From positions 491,334 to 555,333 of the forward strand of contig GG745338.1 of the NCBI GenBank assembly GCA_000151295.1: a DNA stretch of 64,000 nucleotides. Direction: 5' to 3'. This document shows positions 22,612-34,800 of this stretch, in pieces (position 1 is the stretch's first letter; each line of letters begins with the position of its first letter). The position numbers and the translations under genes are program-made. This stretch comes from Allomyces macrogynus ATCC 38327. Its lineage: Eukaryota; Blastocladiomycota; Blastocladiomycetes; Blastocladiales; Blastocladiaceae. The notes below the pieces were generated by a model, which searched no databases, was not told the origin of the DNA, and worked only from the letters and a program-made list of their open reading frames with translations.

Positions 22612-25600
22612 TCACTGGTGCGGCAGCTCGACGTCAAGACCCGCTTCGCGGGCTTTCCGGATGAGATCGCCCATCATCTCCTTCACTTGCGCGCGGTAGG
22701 CCTGGATACGGCGCTCATTCACGACAGCGAGCCACTCGCGCACGGTGAGATTCTTGTCTTCTGGGTCGCACACGCTTGCGGCGCGGACGCATTGGGCGCG
22801 AACTGTCGAGTCCATCTAGAGGAAAACAAAAACAACACACAGAAGTCAGCCGGCGGTGAAACAAATAAACAATGACTTCGGAAATGCGTACCGCGGTGAT
22901 GAGCGCGCGCAGCTCGGCGTCCGGATCGACCACGTCGGCACTGACTGCCTCATCCATGGCAACGTCGCCGTCGTGGTCGACGCCGTTGGCCGAGGGCAAG
23001 TGGACCGCAGGCAAGTCGGCATCAGCGACCGCGGGTTCGCCCTCGTTGAAACTCGCGGACCCGTCACTGTCAACGACCGCGGGCCCATTATGAGCCGGCG
23101 CGCGCAGTGCAGGTGTCGGCGAAACCAGCACCGCGGGCACCGCGCGACCCAACGATCCTGGGCGTCGTCGAGACGGCGTCGGGGACGAGTGCCAGCCAGG
23201 CGAGGCATGGCATGTGCGCGTCGATGGCCGTGACGCGGTCGGTGTCGGGTTCAGCGAAGGCGGCTCGTACATGGACGCGGCGGGCGAGGATGCGCGAGGA
23301 GCGAACGGCGTCGGCGTCGGTGTTGGCGTCGACGAGCCCGCCATGGGCGATGACGGGTGCCCGTCTTCGTCCTCGATGTGGATCGGGGACATGACCGGGG
23401 CCGGCGAATGGTCCTCGATTTGCATCGGCGACACAGAGGGTGGGGCAATGTCGGCGTTGTCCTCGATATGCACGGGGGACACGGACGGCGGCGTGGCGAC
23501 GTGCGTTGGGTCGAGATGGGCGTGCGAATCAACGTCAAGTCCATCGATGGCATCCAAGTCGTCAGCGACGTGCAAGTCGGCCATGGCCTGCAGCTCGTCG
23601 CTCGCGTCGTCATGGTCGGCATGCGTGAGCTCGTCGATTTCGCCGAGGTCGGCCAAATCGGCCGGGTCCTGCAACTCCTCGGGCTCGTCCATGGCCACGT
23701 CGTGCTGCGCGGGGAACGACGGATCATCGCCGTGGAGCGCCGCGTCTGGCTCGTCTTCCAGGAACAGCACGAGGTCCGGCTCGCTTGCAGAATCGTCCAT
23801 GTCGAGGTCCTTGGTCGCGCTAGACCCATCGCGCGTGCTGGCTGCGGCCGCTTCTTTCCCTGCGTCCTCGACGGCATCGCGTTCCTCGACCACGTCCATC
23901 ACCTCGGCTGCCTCGCGCTCCTCCTCGGCTTCGGAAACCTCGACTGCAGCAAGCTCCTCGATCGCATCCTCCTCCTGCTCCGCCGCCTCGCGCTCCTCAT
24001 CTTCCGGCTCCTCATCGAGCGGTTCCGCGACCCGTTCCGGCTCCTCCACCTCCACCTGCGTCTCGCCGCCACTGCCCATCCCATCCTCCTCGACCCTGTC
24101 CTCCCGATCCGACTCAACCAACTCCAGAATCCGAGGTTCTGCCGTCGGAACTGGCGCTCGCTGTGGCGTCCGCACCCCGCGGCGCACGTAAATCGGGATC
24201 TCAATCTCAACCACCCGGTACCGGAGCATCACGGGCCATACGGTACTTGCCGCCTCGGGTGCCGTGTGCGACCGGTGCCGCGCGCCGCGCTGCACCGGGG
24301 CGAGCGGTGGCGGTGGCATGTGCGACGGTGGCGGGGCGGCCGAGGGCGAGAAGAGCCGCGTTTTGCGCCGTGTCGAGAATGTAGGGCCGGCGTGGGTTGC
24401 GAGCTCGGCGCCGGTCTCGGCCGGCGGCTGGGCGGCGGGCTGTCGGGCGGGAGCGGGCGTCGACGCGCGACGCGACGGCGCCGGGGTGGACAGTTTACGA
24501 ACCTGCTGCGCGCCGAGTGCAGAATTGGCCGTGACCACGGCGGGAGTCGACGCGCGCCGGGCTGCCACGCGCGTGGGCCGGGTCGGCGTGTCGGCAGCGG
24601 TCGGGTCGACTTGGAACCGCAACACCGAGAACCCACCACGCGGCCCGCGGGTGCGGGCTGGCGTGACAAACGGTGCAGGTGCGGGCGTGACGGGCAGGAA
24701 GTCGTCAGGATCTGGATACTCTTCATCCTCCACCTCGTCGTCGTCCACGTCCATGGGCGTTTCCTCGGGTACCGCCGTGTCGTCAGCGGCCGACTCGCGA
24801 TCCACTTCAGCCGAGGACGACGGCACGATGGACAGCGACGACGATTGCGGCACGGCCGAGAGCGACGAGGACCCAGCGGGTTCGAGGAACGGCTCAGCAC
24901 GGCGCGGCTCCTCAAACAGGAGCCCATCCTCACCCATGGAATTGCCGACCACATCGATGATGGGCGACTTGCTCGCGCGTGCACGAATTCGGCTCGATCG
25001 GCGCTGCGTCGGCGTCGAGGGCGCGGAGGCGCCATCCGCAGCCGTGTCCACGTTGACGACGTGCAACTCGACTTCGTCGTCGACCATGGAGAATGCGGGC
25101 GGTGAGCGGCCAGTCTTGCCCTGGGGCGTCGTGTGCCAGAGCAACATGGACGATCGGCGCGACTCGTGGACGAGCATCGGCGACGCCCGCGGCACGCTCT
25201 GCAGCGAGGCTCGGCGCGCGGCAGGGACCGGCGTCGTCGAGACAAGCGGTTCCTCGTCAAGCGGTTCCTCAGTGAGCGGTTCCTCGGCGAGCGGGTCCTC
25301 AACGAGCGGGTCCTCAACGAGCGGGTCCTCAGAGAGCGGGTCCTTGGCCGCGTCGAGGAGCTCCTCAGCCACGTCGTGTGCGGGATCCTCGACTGCGTCA
25401 TGCATGGGGTCCTCCACCTCGGCCGCCGCGCTCTCGTCGTCGACCGGCTCTTGCGTCGGGTTGTGCTGGGCCTCGTCGATGACAGGCGCCGCCATCTCGT
25501 CATCACCGCGCTCCTCATCGACAGACTCCACCACCGCCGCGTCGACAGCGCGCGACACGCGGCGCTGCGACGGCCGGCCCGGTACCGGCACAGAATCCTC

Positions 25601-27877
25601 AATGGGTTCCTGGACGATGGCAGCCGGCGGCGGAGACGGCGCGCGCCGGTTCCGGGTCACGCGCAGCGGTGCGGTGCGGGCTGGGGCCCGGCGTCTCGTC
25701 GCGGCGCGCTTGGGTCTCGCTGGCGGCTCGAGCGGCGGGGGAGACGCGGCGCGCGGCGGCGGTGGTGGTGTGGGCTCGGAGTGCACGACAGGATCCGGGT
25801 TGAGCGAGTGCAGCGGCATGTCGTGCGGTCTGTGTCGAGGTTACTGAAGGAGCAGCTTGCGCCGGTGGCGACGATGTTGCCGGTGGTGCCGCTGGCGGCG
25901 TGAGGATATGCGACGGGCTGGTCCCTTCTGGTTGAGCGGGAGCAGGGGCCGGTACCGCAGGTGCTGCCGCCACTCTCGAAGCACGCGTGGACTTCCAAGG
26001 ACGCGGAGTCGCTGGACGTCTCGTTGGCGACGCTGACTGTCGCGTTGGCGTGCGGGACCGAGAGCTTGGTCTCGCCGCAAAGCCCGGCCCGGGAGCGACG
26101 GGGAACTCGAACGGGTCGGCGCGATCCACGTCCATGGTGTCGTCGGTGACAGGTTCTGGTGCCACGGGGACGGGTTGCGGCTCGTCTGCTGGAAGGTCGG
26201 GAGCTGCGTCCACTCCAGGTGCAGGTGCCAGCTCTTCTTCCTCAACCACGGCCGCAACTCGAGCCGGAACCGTGCGCGTGCTGCCGCGACCTCGGCCGCG
26301 ACTACGACCACGACGTGTACTCCTTGTCGATGCAGCGACCGTACGCGTGCCGCGGCGCGTTGTGCGCGTCACGACCGGTGGAAGATTGGGCTGCGGTTCA
26401 GGCGCGGTGGGCGGTGGCGGCACGGGCTCGTCCACGTCCATTGCTGCTGGCTCGTCGGGAACGGGCGGTAGTTCGTCTGCGGCTGGCACCGGCTCGGGCG
26501 CGGGCACTTCTGCCGGTGCGGCTGCTGCAGACCTCGTCGCTCTCCTGCTGGCTCGTCGCGCAGGGAGAGTGCGCGTCGCCGTGCGCGTCGCCGTGCGGCC
26601 CCGACGCAGGGTTCTTGTCGTCGACGGCGCAGGTGGCGGCTCCACGTTCGACTCGGCAGCACCAGGTAGGGCCGCATCCTCTACTGGCGGCGGATGCAAG
26701 ACCACGTCGGCCGCGTCTCCTGTGTGATCCACGGGTTCATGGTCATGGGTTGCCGCCGGCGCGGGGAGAGTCGGTGGCACCACGAGCATGTCGTCGAGGA
26801 CGGGATCCACGGGCTCGGGTGGCGAAGCCTTAGCCGTGCGACGAACCGACCGTGCTGGTGGCTTTCGGCCAGCGCGAGCAGCGGGTACCGGTTCATCTTC
26901 GACCGCCGACGTGGCCGGAGGCGCAGTGTGACTGGCGGGCGGATTCCGAGCCCGTTTCGGTGGTGGTGCGGCCGCGGGTGCCGACGTTGGTGCCGGGCGC
27001 TTTCCGCGCACTTTAGCGATGCGGTCGAAGAATGGGCAGTCCGGCTGGCGGTTCTTGTGCTCAATCCTATTGGAAAAAATGGATCAGGACGGCGCAGCAA
27101 GCCGCGATTCGCGTTCGGAGCTCAAACAGACGTACAACGGGTTGTCCTTGGGCGACCATTCGCTGAGCGTAGTGCCACAGTAAATACACGAGGCGCAGTC
27201 GTCGCCGGGTGCCTCGGGCGTGTAGTGGAACCCGGCCTTGGCCATCTGTTAATCGAGAAATTGGCGGGTGGAGAAGCAAGAAAAACATGAGATGTATTGC
27301 ATCCAACGACAAGAACACCGCATTCAACCAGTTCAAGCCGCGAGGACAAGCTTACCCGCTTGATGGTGGCAAAGAAGCCCTTTTGACCAGCATGCGGCCA
27401 CCGCCCAATAAACGTCTCCTCGCGCGCGCGTTCGAGTGCAGCGGGCCACGTCTCCGGGTCATTCAAGTCGTACGGATTCGAGCCCTGCATGCGGCACATT
27501 TCGGGCACGCATACGGCGCGCGCCCACGCGCAGTCGGTTGTGTGGCCAACATGCTCCTTGAAGGGATCGTCATCCGGGTCCCAATCGCCGAGCGGTTTCC
27601 CGCACTGGAAGCAGTTGACCGAGTCGGGCGACTCGTCCGGAAATGGATCGTGGAAGAAACCAGCGGCCGCAAGCGTCTCGGGCGTCGGCGTCGCGAGCGG
27701 CCACGGGTTAGCGCTGTTCGAGAAGGATGCTAGGCGCACGTTGTAGAGCGAGTAGTCGGGCTGGTCGGCAGCATGTTCAACGTGGCCGGCGGACGTTTCG
27801 AGGGCTGCAGCGACGGGCGAAGCGGGGATCGGGGCCTTAGCCCTGGGTTTGGCCTTGGTGCGGGCGGTGCGGCCCAT
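22612..27877 (-). CDS. Bir1/survivin-like protein with two BIR domains and a very long tail
   Basis: Likely the survivin-type subunit of the chromosomal passenger complex. Exons: 27877-27356, 27245-27136, 27066-25845, 25774-22892 and 22815-22612. They sum to 4941 nt (1646 aa). BIR 1 (about residues 48-116): RLASF, NPWPLATPTPETLAAAGFF, CFQCGKPLGDW, EH and a final Cys. BIR 2 (about 160-230): RWPHAGQKGF, MAKAGFHYTPE, CASCIYCGTTLSEW, EHKNRQPDCPFF, with its zinc ligands carried on two exons. About 1400 residues of Pro, acidic and Arg/Lys-rich disorder follow, including EEPL/EDPL repeats. A short folded C-terminus is rich in predicted helix (NLTVREWLAVVNERRIQAY). The intron at 25844-25775 (GTAACC...GAG) is inferred to bridge two frames and could instead be an indel. 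The two-BIR layout matches yeast and fission-yeast Bir1 rather than single-BIR survivin. Confidence 0.86.
25255..25345 (-). repeat. In-frame 15-nt repeat encoding [D/E]EPL/EDPL units
   Basis: About six degenerate units of 15 bases (plus-strand form variants of GAGCGGTTCCTCGGC) encode consecutive EDPLV, EEPLT and EEPLD pentapeptides in the Bir1-like tail. Confidence 0.7.
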
Positions 27878-28298
27878 ACTGGGCGCAAATTGCGTGGTCG
27901 GGCCGCAGAACTTGTTTGACGGGCAGGATCCAAACTGGAAGCTGCAATGCGGCAAGTTGAGGGACGTTGTGAGCAACGACAGGGCCGGTGCGTGGAGGGA
28001 CGTCGTCGTCGACGCTCACGACGTTTTCTGCAAGTGCGCAGCTGGTTGCGGTGAAGGTGCGGTAGACACAGGTGTGATGAGACGTGACCGCATCCACCGC
28101 CCTGTGCTCAAACCGGTCATGGCGAACTCCCTCCACGACCTGCACGCAAGTGCTGCACACATGTGCCTTCTCATTCGTCGCCACGACCGTGTTCACTGCA
28201 TTCAGCCGCAGCAACAGCATTTCGTTTCTTGGCCTGGATCAAGGACAACCAACGCGTAACCGTCGTGCACACCGTGGATCAGCTCCTGCGTCGACACC
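27878..28298. promoter_or_regulatory. Divergent intergenic promoter region
   Basis: About 420 bp separate the start codons of the Bir1-like gene (minus) and the ICMT gene (plus). I recognise no specific motif. Confidence 0.4.
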
Positions 28299-29205
28299 AT
28301 GGCCGTTCCAAGGCCAACTGCAGCCCCACGCCAAGCATCGCCGTTTGGCGCCACGATGCAGCGCGACTTTGCCCGCCCACGCCTGCTCGATGGAACACAT
28401 TCTCCGCACAATATTGCCCTCTACGCGTTTGGCGTGGGTGGCGTCGCCGGCCTGGGTCTCACGCTCGCTTGCCTCGGCACCACCTTCCAATGGTTTGGCC
28501 TGTATCTCGTCGCGCTCTCCATCTTCCACTTTTTCGAGTACGAGGTAACGGCGCTCTACAACGCGCCCAAACTGAATCTTGGGTGTATGTGCGCTCAAGT
28601 CACGTTGGATCCATTTTTATCCGCACGCTGCTCTGACAGACTGGTCCTCGCCATAGCCTTCTTGATCCCGCACGGGCCCGAGTATGTGGCCGCGACCATC
28701 GCGTCGCTCGTCGAGTCGCTTGTCGTCGGCTTCTTTTTCCCGTCATGGGCCCAGTCGTGGCCCTTACTGCTCCGCTTTGTTGGTCCGTTTTCATGCTCCC
28801 CCGCTCTGTCGCCACGCTCCGCAACGCTCGCTCATCCTTCTCCACCCTCAAACAGGCCTCGCTCTCGTCCTCGTCGGTCAATCTGCGCGGTCGCTGGCTA
28901 TGATCCAGGCCGGCACCAACTTCAGCCACCTGATCGAGCACTACAAGCGGCTCAACCACGAGCTCGTGACCACGGGCGTCTACGCCTACCTGCGGCACCC
29001 GTCCTACTTTGGCTACTTTTGGTGGGGTATCGGCACGCAGCTCCTGTGCGGCAACCTCGTCTGCGCCTTTGCCTATGCCGGCGCGCTCTGGTACTTTTTC
29101 CGCGAACGCATTCCGTACGAGGAAGAACTGCTCGTCAAGTTTTTCGAGACCGAGTATGTCACGTACCGCGCGCGCACCAAGGTCGGGATCCCGTTTATTC
29201 GGTAG
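28299..29205 (+). CDS. Protein-S-isoprenylcysteine O-methyltransferase (ICMT/Ste14)
   Basis: ER-membrane enzyme that methylates the prenylated C-terminal Cys of CAAX proteins such as Ras and mating factors. Exons: 28299-28582, 28640-28782 and 28856-29205. They sum to 777 nt (258 aa), a normal ICMT length. There are several hydrophobic helices. The conserved catalytic C-terminal region is complete: AGTNFSHLIEHYKRLNHELVTTGVYAYLRHPSYFGYFWW, then RIPYEEELL and the FFETEYVTYRARTKVGIPFI ending, with the RHPxYxG and EExxL signatures that bind SAM and prenyl substrate. The donor sites are GTGTAT and GTCCGT, which depart from the local GTRCG preference. This is the last clear host gene before the gene-poor tract. 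Confidence 0.92.
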
Positions 29206-32200
29206 CGCGACGTGGTTGTCGGAGATTAGGAAAGCACTTCGTGATTTGTAGATGGGGACCGTGGCGATTTCTGATTCAATACCATTCTGTCGGCGCCCCC
29301 CTCTCTCTCCTTGATGCCATGCCAATCAGAAATGGTCTCATTTCTGGGTCCGTGTGCAGGTTGGGATTGTGCAGACCTGCGCTTGTCTCAGCCGATCCAC
29401 GACCTGGCCCGTCCAAACATGGACCACGGACATCCAACTGGTAGTCCAGCGCCGTTACACAAGAGGATAACGTGGTGAACAGCGAAGCGGCAGGGCCGCG
29501 TTTCTGCTCTGATCATGAGCAGCTCAGAAAAGTGCATGTGCAGCTGGCCTTTACTTGTGCTCGCCAACGTTCGTGCATACTCTGACGGCTTCACTGGGAC
29601 TAGAAAATATGCGCGAGGTATGTCAAACGACGGCAAGACCATTGCACGGGCTGGGATGCAAGGAGTTCCACGACAAGGCTCAAGTCAGAGGCGTTGCAGC
29701 GGGTTTGCTGCTGCCCCCTGAACACAGTGCCCAGAATTCAAGTGGATACAGGTTGATAGATACATGCTTTCATAATCCCAGTCAGCTGCATGGTGCACAC
29801 AAGCGCCATGGTAGTTCATGTTTTAAGGTGCTATCTCGTTCTTAATCACCATGCCAGAACAACAGGTAGATTATGCGTCAATTGAGTGTGCTGACAGCGT
29901 GCGTCAATCTGATGGAATGGGGAATACTGCGCAGAAGCCAGCGCCGTGTAAATTGCAGGAGACATGCTGCAAGCATTGGCCAGGTTGGGAACTGATGTGC
30001 ACCCATGGGAATCCATCATCAATGTAGCATTGGCACTGCTCTGCAAAAAAGCAGGTCTTGAAGTGGATGGAGAGTAGAGAAGCGGGACACGTCCCAGAAT
30101 CAATTCAAGTTCTCCTTGCCTGCACTCAGGTTTGTTGTTGGCAACACTGCACGCGCCCCCCCGTCTACCAGGCCAACATTGGACGGAGTCAGCAATCAAC
30201 CGATTCAAGTCGGTGATGGGCCACAAAGCATCAAAAGTTGAAGCGTTGATGTACCAAGACACTTCCCAAGCCCAGAAAAAATCCATGGACGAATGGCATC
30301 AATGAACGTTCGCCACATTCATCTCAAAACTCCACACTCTCATCATCATCAAATACCGCGTCTGTCACAATCACGAGGGAACCATGCAGTGCAACCAAAA
30401 CAGCAGCACCAGGTAGCGAAACAGGCCACCCTACATGCATTGCTTCCACAAGATTGGTCCACATCATGACACAATACTGAACAGAATGAGGATGCAGGTG
30501 CGGTGGGCAATGCCCATCAAAGAGATGCGGAAGGAGATCCGATTTTGCAAGCGGCCAGTTGTGGAGCGTCATTTCAGCAAGCGAAGGAGGAACGCGGTTG
30601 ACAAGAGCAAACAGCACCAACATGTTTGAGCTATCTGAACCGAGTGTCAGGCTCATGAGCGATGGGGCCAGAATCAGGTCCACGCCCATGTGATGGCTCC
30701 ACCAAGGCATGTGAATCATTAACTTGCGCTACACAGATGGTAGGTTGAGTCGGATTGGAGGCTACAAATATACTTGATCCTTGCGCCATTTTCAGACAAG
30801 AACCAACTACAGCGAGTCAAGATCTGTTGGCAAGTCGCTCACAATAGTCTCAAGCTGAAGAGTATCAGCACGATTGGCACACACTTCCATGCTGAGCAGC
30901 AAGTTACAGAGCTACAAGCTCAGTCCATGTAAAATGCCACGTTGTGGGACACAAATGGCTTTGAGGGCAGGTCGCTGACACAAAACAAGCAGAAGAGAAG
31001 GGCAGGGGAGACCAGGCTCAGCAAGAAGCACAGGTGATCATTGTGTCCTGTGTTGCCATGGGGCTAGCAAGGTATGAGCAGCCTGGAGGCAGGAATGAGC
31101 CAATAGGAACGCCAAAAGAAAACGTGCAGAAGGGTCTCTACCTGTTGACCCTCCTGCAAACGTTTCCTGGTCCACTGACTGTACAGACAACAATGTGGTC
31201 CGTCTTGCTCACTTCACACAATGGCGTGAGAGTTCTCGTCGTATTTCAAGCATTGTGCCAACTGGAGAGAGTAACTGTGCCCACACATACCTGTCAACAG
31301 AGTGGATAGCCATTGTGCACACAGGACCAGGGTGAACAGCACTCATTGCATGTCCTCAAAAACCCAGGTGGAATGCATGCATTGATGATGGCTATTATGA
31401 TGCTCTGAGTGACAGGTTAGAGACATGTTAGCAGGCAGTTCGTTTCCAGTGGGGCAGCACAGGCAGTGCAACAAGAACCTATGAGCAGGGCCCCTGACCT
31501 ATTGAACTCACCTGCAACACGCTCGTCATCGCCCAGGGAACATACCAAAAAAGCAGAGAAGAATGGCGCCCATGCTGTGGGCATCACATGTGCCAACAAC
31601 AGTGGCAGCTGCAGACCATTTCTGCATGTCACTGGACATGTGAGTGTTTCTGATGCATATGCACATGGGCAGTGACCCCACAGCGTTGTCTGAGTGAAAA
31701 GTGAGTGGTGGTGGAAGATGGCGACAGCAGCAGGGTTGGTGTGACAGCAGCAGGGTTGGCACCAGCACCTGCCATCAAATTGGTTGAGGGGAAGGTCAAA
31801 TGGCTTCACCATTGCTGGGCGAGTGGCACATGTAATGATGGTGTCACCCCTGCACAAGGGCTGACCCAGCACATTGGGGGAGATCAAGGAGCACAGCATG
31901 GTGCACAGTGGCATTGAGTTGACAGCTGCAATTAGGTTGGCTGAGGTGAGGGACTGGCCAGCACCACTGCAGTTGGTCGAGAAAGGGTTGGCAAGCGCCA
32001 AGGAATGGAGAAAAGAGGTGGGGGAAAAAAATTGGTCTGCATTGCAGCCAGGCCCAGGCGTGCAACACCACTCATTGCTGGGTGTCACAGGTGTGGGCAA
32101 CAATGACAGTTGCAGCCATGTTGAGGAAAGTGGGAAACAGCAGTGTGGGAACCCGGAACAATCAATTTGGAAGAAGACGTGGCAAATGGTGTAGGGGGAA

Positions 32201-34198
32201 GGTGGCAAAGGGGTGGTGCCAGCCAGTGTGCAGCATGCCAGCACAAATGTCATTGGATTCAAACCAACGCCCTTGGCCTGGCACCCATGAGTTGACAATC
32301 AGCTGATGTCAGCGCGAGTGTGGTCGTGCAGCCCTTCACCCGCCAGATCCAAAAATGACCACTGACTGCCATGAAGGCTAGCCATGGTGCCAGAAGTCAT
32401 CTGTGATTGCATTGCACAGGAAAGTCATGTTGCACAAGAAAGTCGTGTTGCTGAAGATGAGATTTGAACAGAAGCAGCGACCAAGTGCACAAGAGCTGCA
32501 AATCGTTCATGTTGTAGGGCAACTTAACTGGCAAGCGCCTCAATGTCCGCCCAGGAGCAGCAGGAACAGCATCATGAAGTCAATGCACAGTCAGTGCAAC
32601 AAGTGCAAGATGTGCACAGTGGTTGGCATGGTTGACAAATGGCGCGCAAAACAACCATTGGGGGCTCATGCAGATTGTGTGTTGGGTTCATGATGAGGCG
32701 ACAAGGTGGTAGTTGTACAATTCTGGGTTGTGGGCATGCACAGATGCATGTGCACAGTGGGGGCAGTGAGGATAATCGCAAATATTAGTGCAGCAACTGT
32801 CAGTCATGTTTGTGGAGAAGGTTGCAGTGTTGGAAATGAGATCATTGTTGATGGGTGCACATTGTTCTCACTCATGCTCAGGTGCTGCAATGGAGGTGTC
32901 AAGTCAGTGTGTCATTTCTGGCTGTGTTCATGCTGTCATCTGAATGCAGCCAACACTGCAAAACACTGAACGGACCAGCAACTATACTTCAATTTGGACA
33001 TGATCCAAGACCTATCAGTGCACCATCAGCCAGCCACTGGGACAGGAGATGGCAGAAGAATTAGGAGGGCCATTGTGGCTGAATACATATCAAGCAAGAC
33101 ATAGGCAATCATTCATGGTGATGTGAGCTAGGATTAGCAATGTGAGTAAGAGCTGGTTGATGTGTGGGTTAAGCTGAGAACAACATCATGGTAAGTGTTC
33201 GCCAAAAATGACTTCATACCATACTGTTGAGATCACTATTGGTTTCATGTGTCATGGCCCCCTTGTCAGACAGAAAATTGGGTGTCACATCACACTGGGC
33301 TGTCAAAAAATGAATCTGACAACAGTCCTGCAGCACGCCAATTTTGATTCAATGTGATGAAGAAGTCAGGCGTGGACAGGTTCCAACAGATATTTACATC
33401 CTTTTGGATGGTCTGGAACCGAAAGTGACCAGGGAAAGTGCACAATGGTGAATTGACAGAGGTCTTTGAACACTCCCCTGTCCTGTGTTGTCAAACTGAG
33501 CTTGCAGGTCACATGTCACAATACCCTTGTCAAAAAAAATTGTCAAACAATCCTGTCCATGGGACCCCCCTGGTACAAACGACCTAAGCAGTACAGTACT
33601 CACAGCAGGGTCAGCCGCCTGGCCTGAGGTGCTCAGTGAGAACAGAGACGACTGGTCCATCTTGTATGGGCGAGCACATAACACATGTGCAGAGACAGGA
33701 GGAGAAGTGGGAGTACAGGAGAAGTGGGAGTGAGCTGGGATTTATGTTGAGAAGAATAATGGGTTTGAACCGTGGAAAAGTTTGTCATGCTTGCACGTTG
33801 TTGATGCATCACTGAGCAAAATTGGACCTGCTGAGTCAGGAGCAAAACGCTTCATCCACACTTGTCCGCCCATACTCAGTATCGACACCAGCAAAAGAAT
33901 AGTCAAAGAGCGGCACAATTTAACGACAGGATCAGAAAGAGAATCCCTACTTGCATTCCTATTCTTGCTCTACATGTGTACAGTCGCCCTTGCATTGTCC
34001 TCTCATTCACTCCAAGGAACGTCAGTCAGACCGCCACCTACTTACTTCAGGAAGAAAAGACGAGGAAGAGGTCAGTGATGTTTCACAGGTGCCATTTTCA
34101 TGGCAGTGCAACATGAACGTACAGGCGACCCCCCATGACAGCTCCCAAACATGAATCAGGTCACCTGGTGCACCACCTAAGGCGAAAACACAATGTCA
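29206..34198. other. 5-kb gene-poor, CpG-depleted tract
   Basis: I find no supportable gene. CpG is visibly rare while TG and CA are abundant, unlike the CpG-rich host genes on the left. The longest open frame (31417-32298, minus) is rich in Cys, Pro and Leu with no motif, as expected from TG/CA-rich sequence. Short local tandem duplications occur at 31720-31757 and 33697-33730. It may be an old methylated repeat or old viral DNA in which cytosines have decayed. Confidence 0.55.
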
Positions 34199-34199
34199 G

Positions 34200-34224
34200 T
34201 GTCGGAATCCAATGGATTCCGACA
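34200..34224. repeat. Perfect 12-bp inverted repeat with 1-nt centre
   Basis: TGTCGGAATCCA and its exact reverse complement TGGATTCCGACA are separated by one A. It lies at the change from the CpG-poor tract to the viral block and could be a terminus, a recombination site or a transcript-end hairpin. Confidence 0.85.
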
Positions 34225-34397
34225 TTTTTCGACTTAGGGTTCCTTAAATTTTAGGGTTATTTACAGTAATTCTAAGCGGATTGAAGGATTTCTGAAGTGG
34301 TAATTCGGAATTTTAAGAATACTTATCCTAATTAGTGGGACTTTTAGGCGGGCTATCCAAGGAGTTTTAAGCAGCCCTAAGTGTTTACTGCCGATTT

Positions 34398-34680
34398 GAA
34401 GGAATTCCACGCGGGTAAGGGAGCCCCAAAGGGGCGACCAGGTTTTTGGGACATGTCAGGGCGCCCTATCTGAGAGGCCGTTTGCTGCCCCAAGCGTGGA
34501 GGGTTTTGATGAAGGAATTCCACGCGGTGTAAGGGAGCCCCAAAGGGGCGACCGGATCCATGGCCAGGTTTCAGGGGGTCCTGCAACCATTTACCGCCCC
34601 AAGTGTGGAGGGTTTCGATGAAGGAATTCCACGCGGGTTAGGGAGCCCCAAAGGGGCGACTGGGGCTCACGTTAACTGGG
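34398..34680. repeat. Three direct copies of a ~111-bp unit, each with a GCCCC-AAA-GGGGC hairpin
   Basis: The copies begin GAAGGAATTCCACGCGG at 34398, 34511 and 34620 (spacings 113 and 109). Each copy contains the palindrome GCCCCAAAGGGGC, and the spacers share a CCCCAAGNGTGGAGGGTTT segment. They sit just outside the first viral gene. Candidate viral terminal or origin repeat. Confidence 0.8.
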
Positions 34681-34800
34681 AAGTTTATTGAGATGGCAAC
34701 ATCGGGCGGCAAGAAGACCATTGATGCTTGCCACAAGGTCGGGGATCATGTCCTCAAAACCACTACCCGGCTCAGCAACCTTGATGATCTGGTCGCAGCG

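Noticed and set aside
23214..25847. Long plus-strand ORFs of 325, 582 and 527 aa
   Set aside because: They are antisense shadows of the Bir1-like tail, produced by high GC and low-complexity repeats.
31417..32298. 293-aa minus-strand ORF in the gene-poor tract
   Set aside because: It is rich in Cys, Pro and Leu without motif, as expected from CpG-poor TG/CA-rich DNA. No start context or neighbours support it.
34231..34262. TTAGGG-like words suggesting an internal telomere
   Set aside because: There are only two isolated occurrences separated by unrelated bases; no tandem array.
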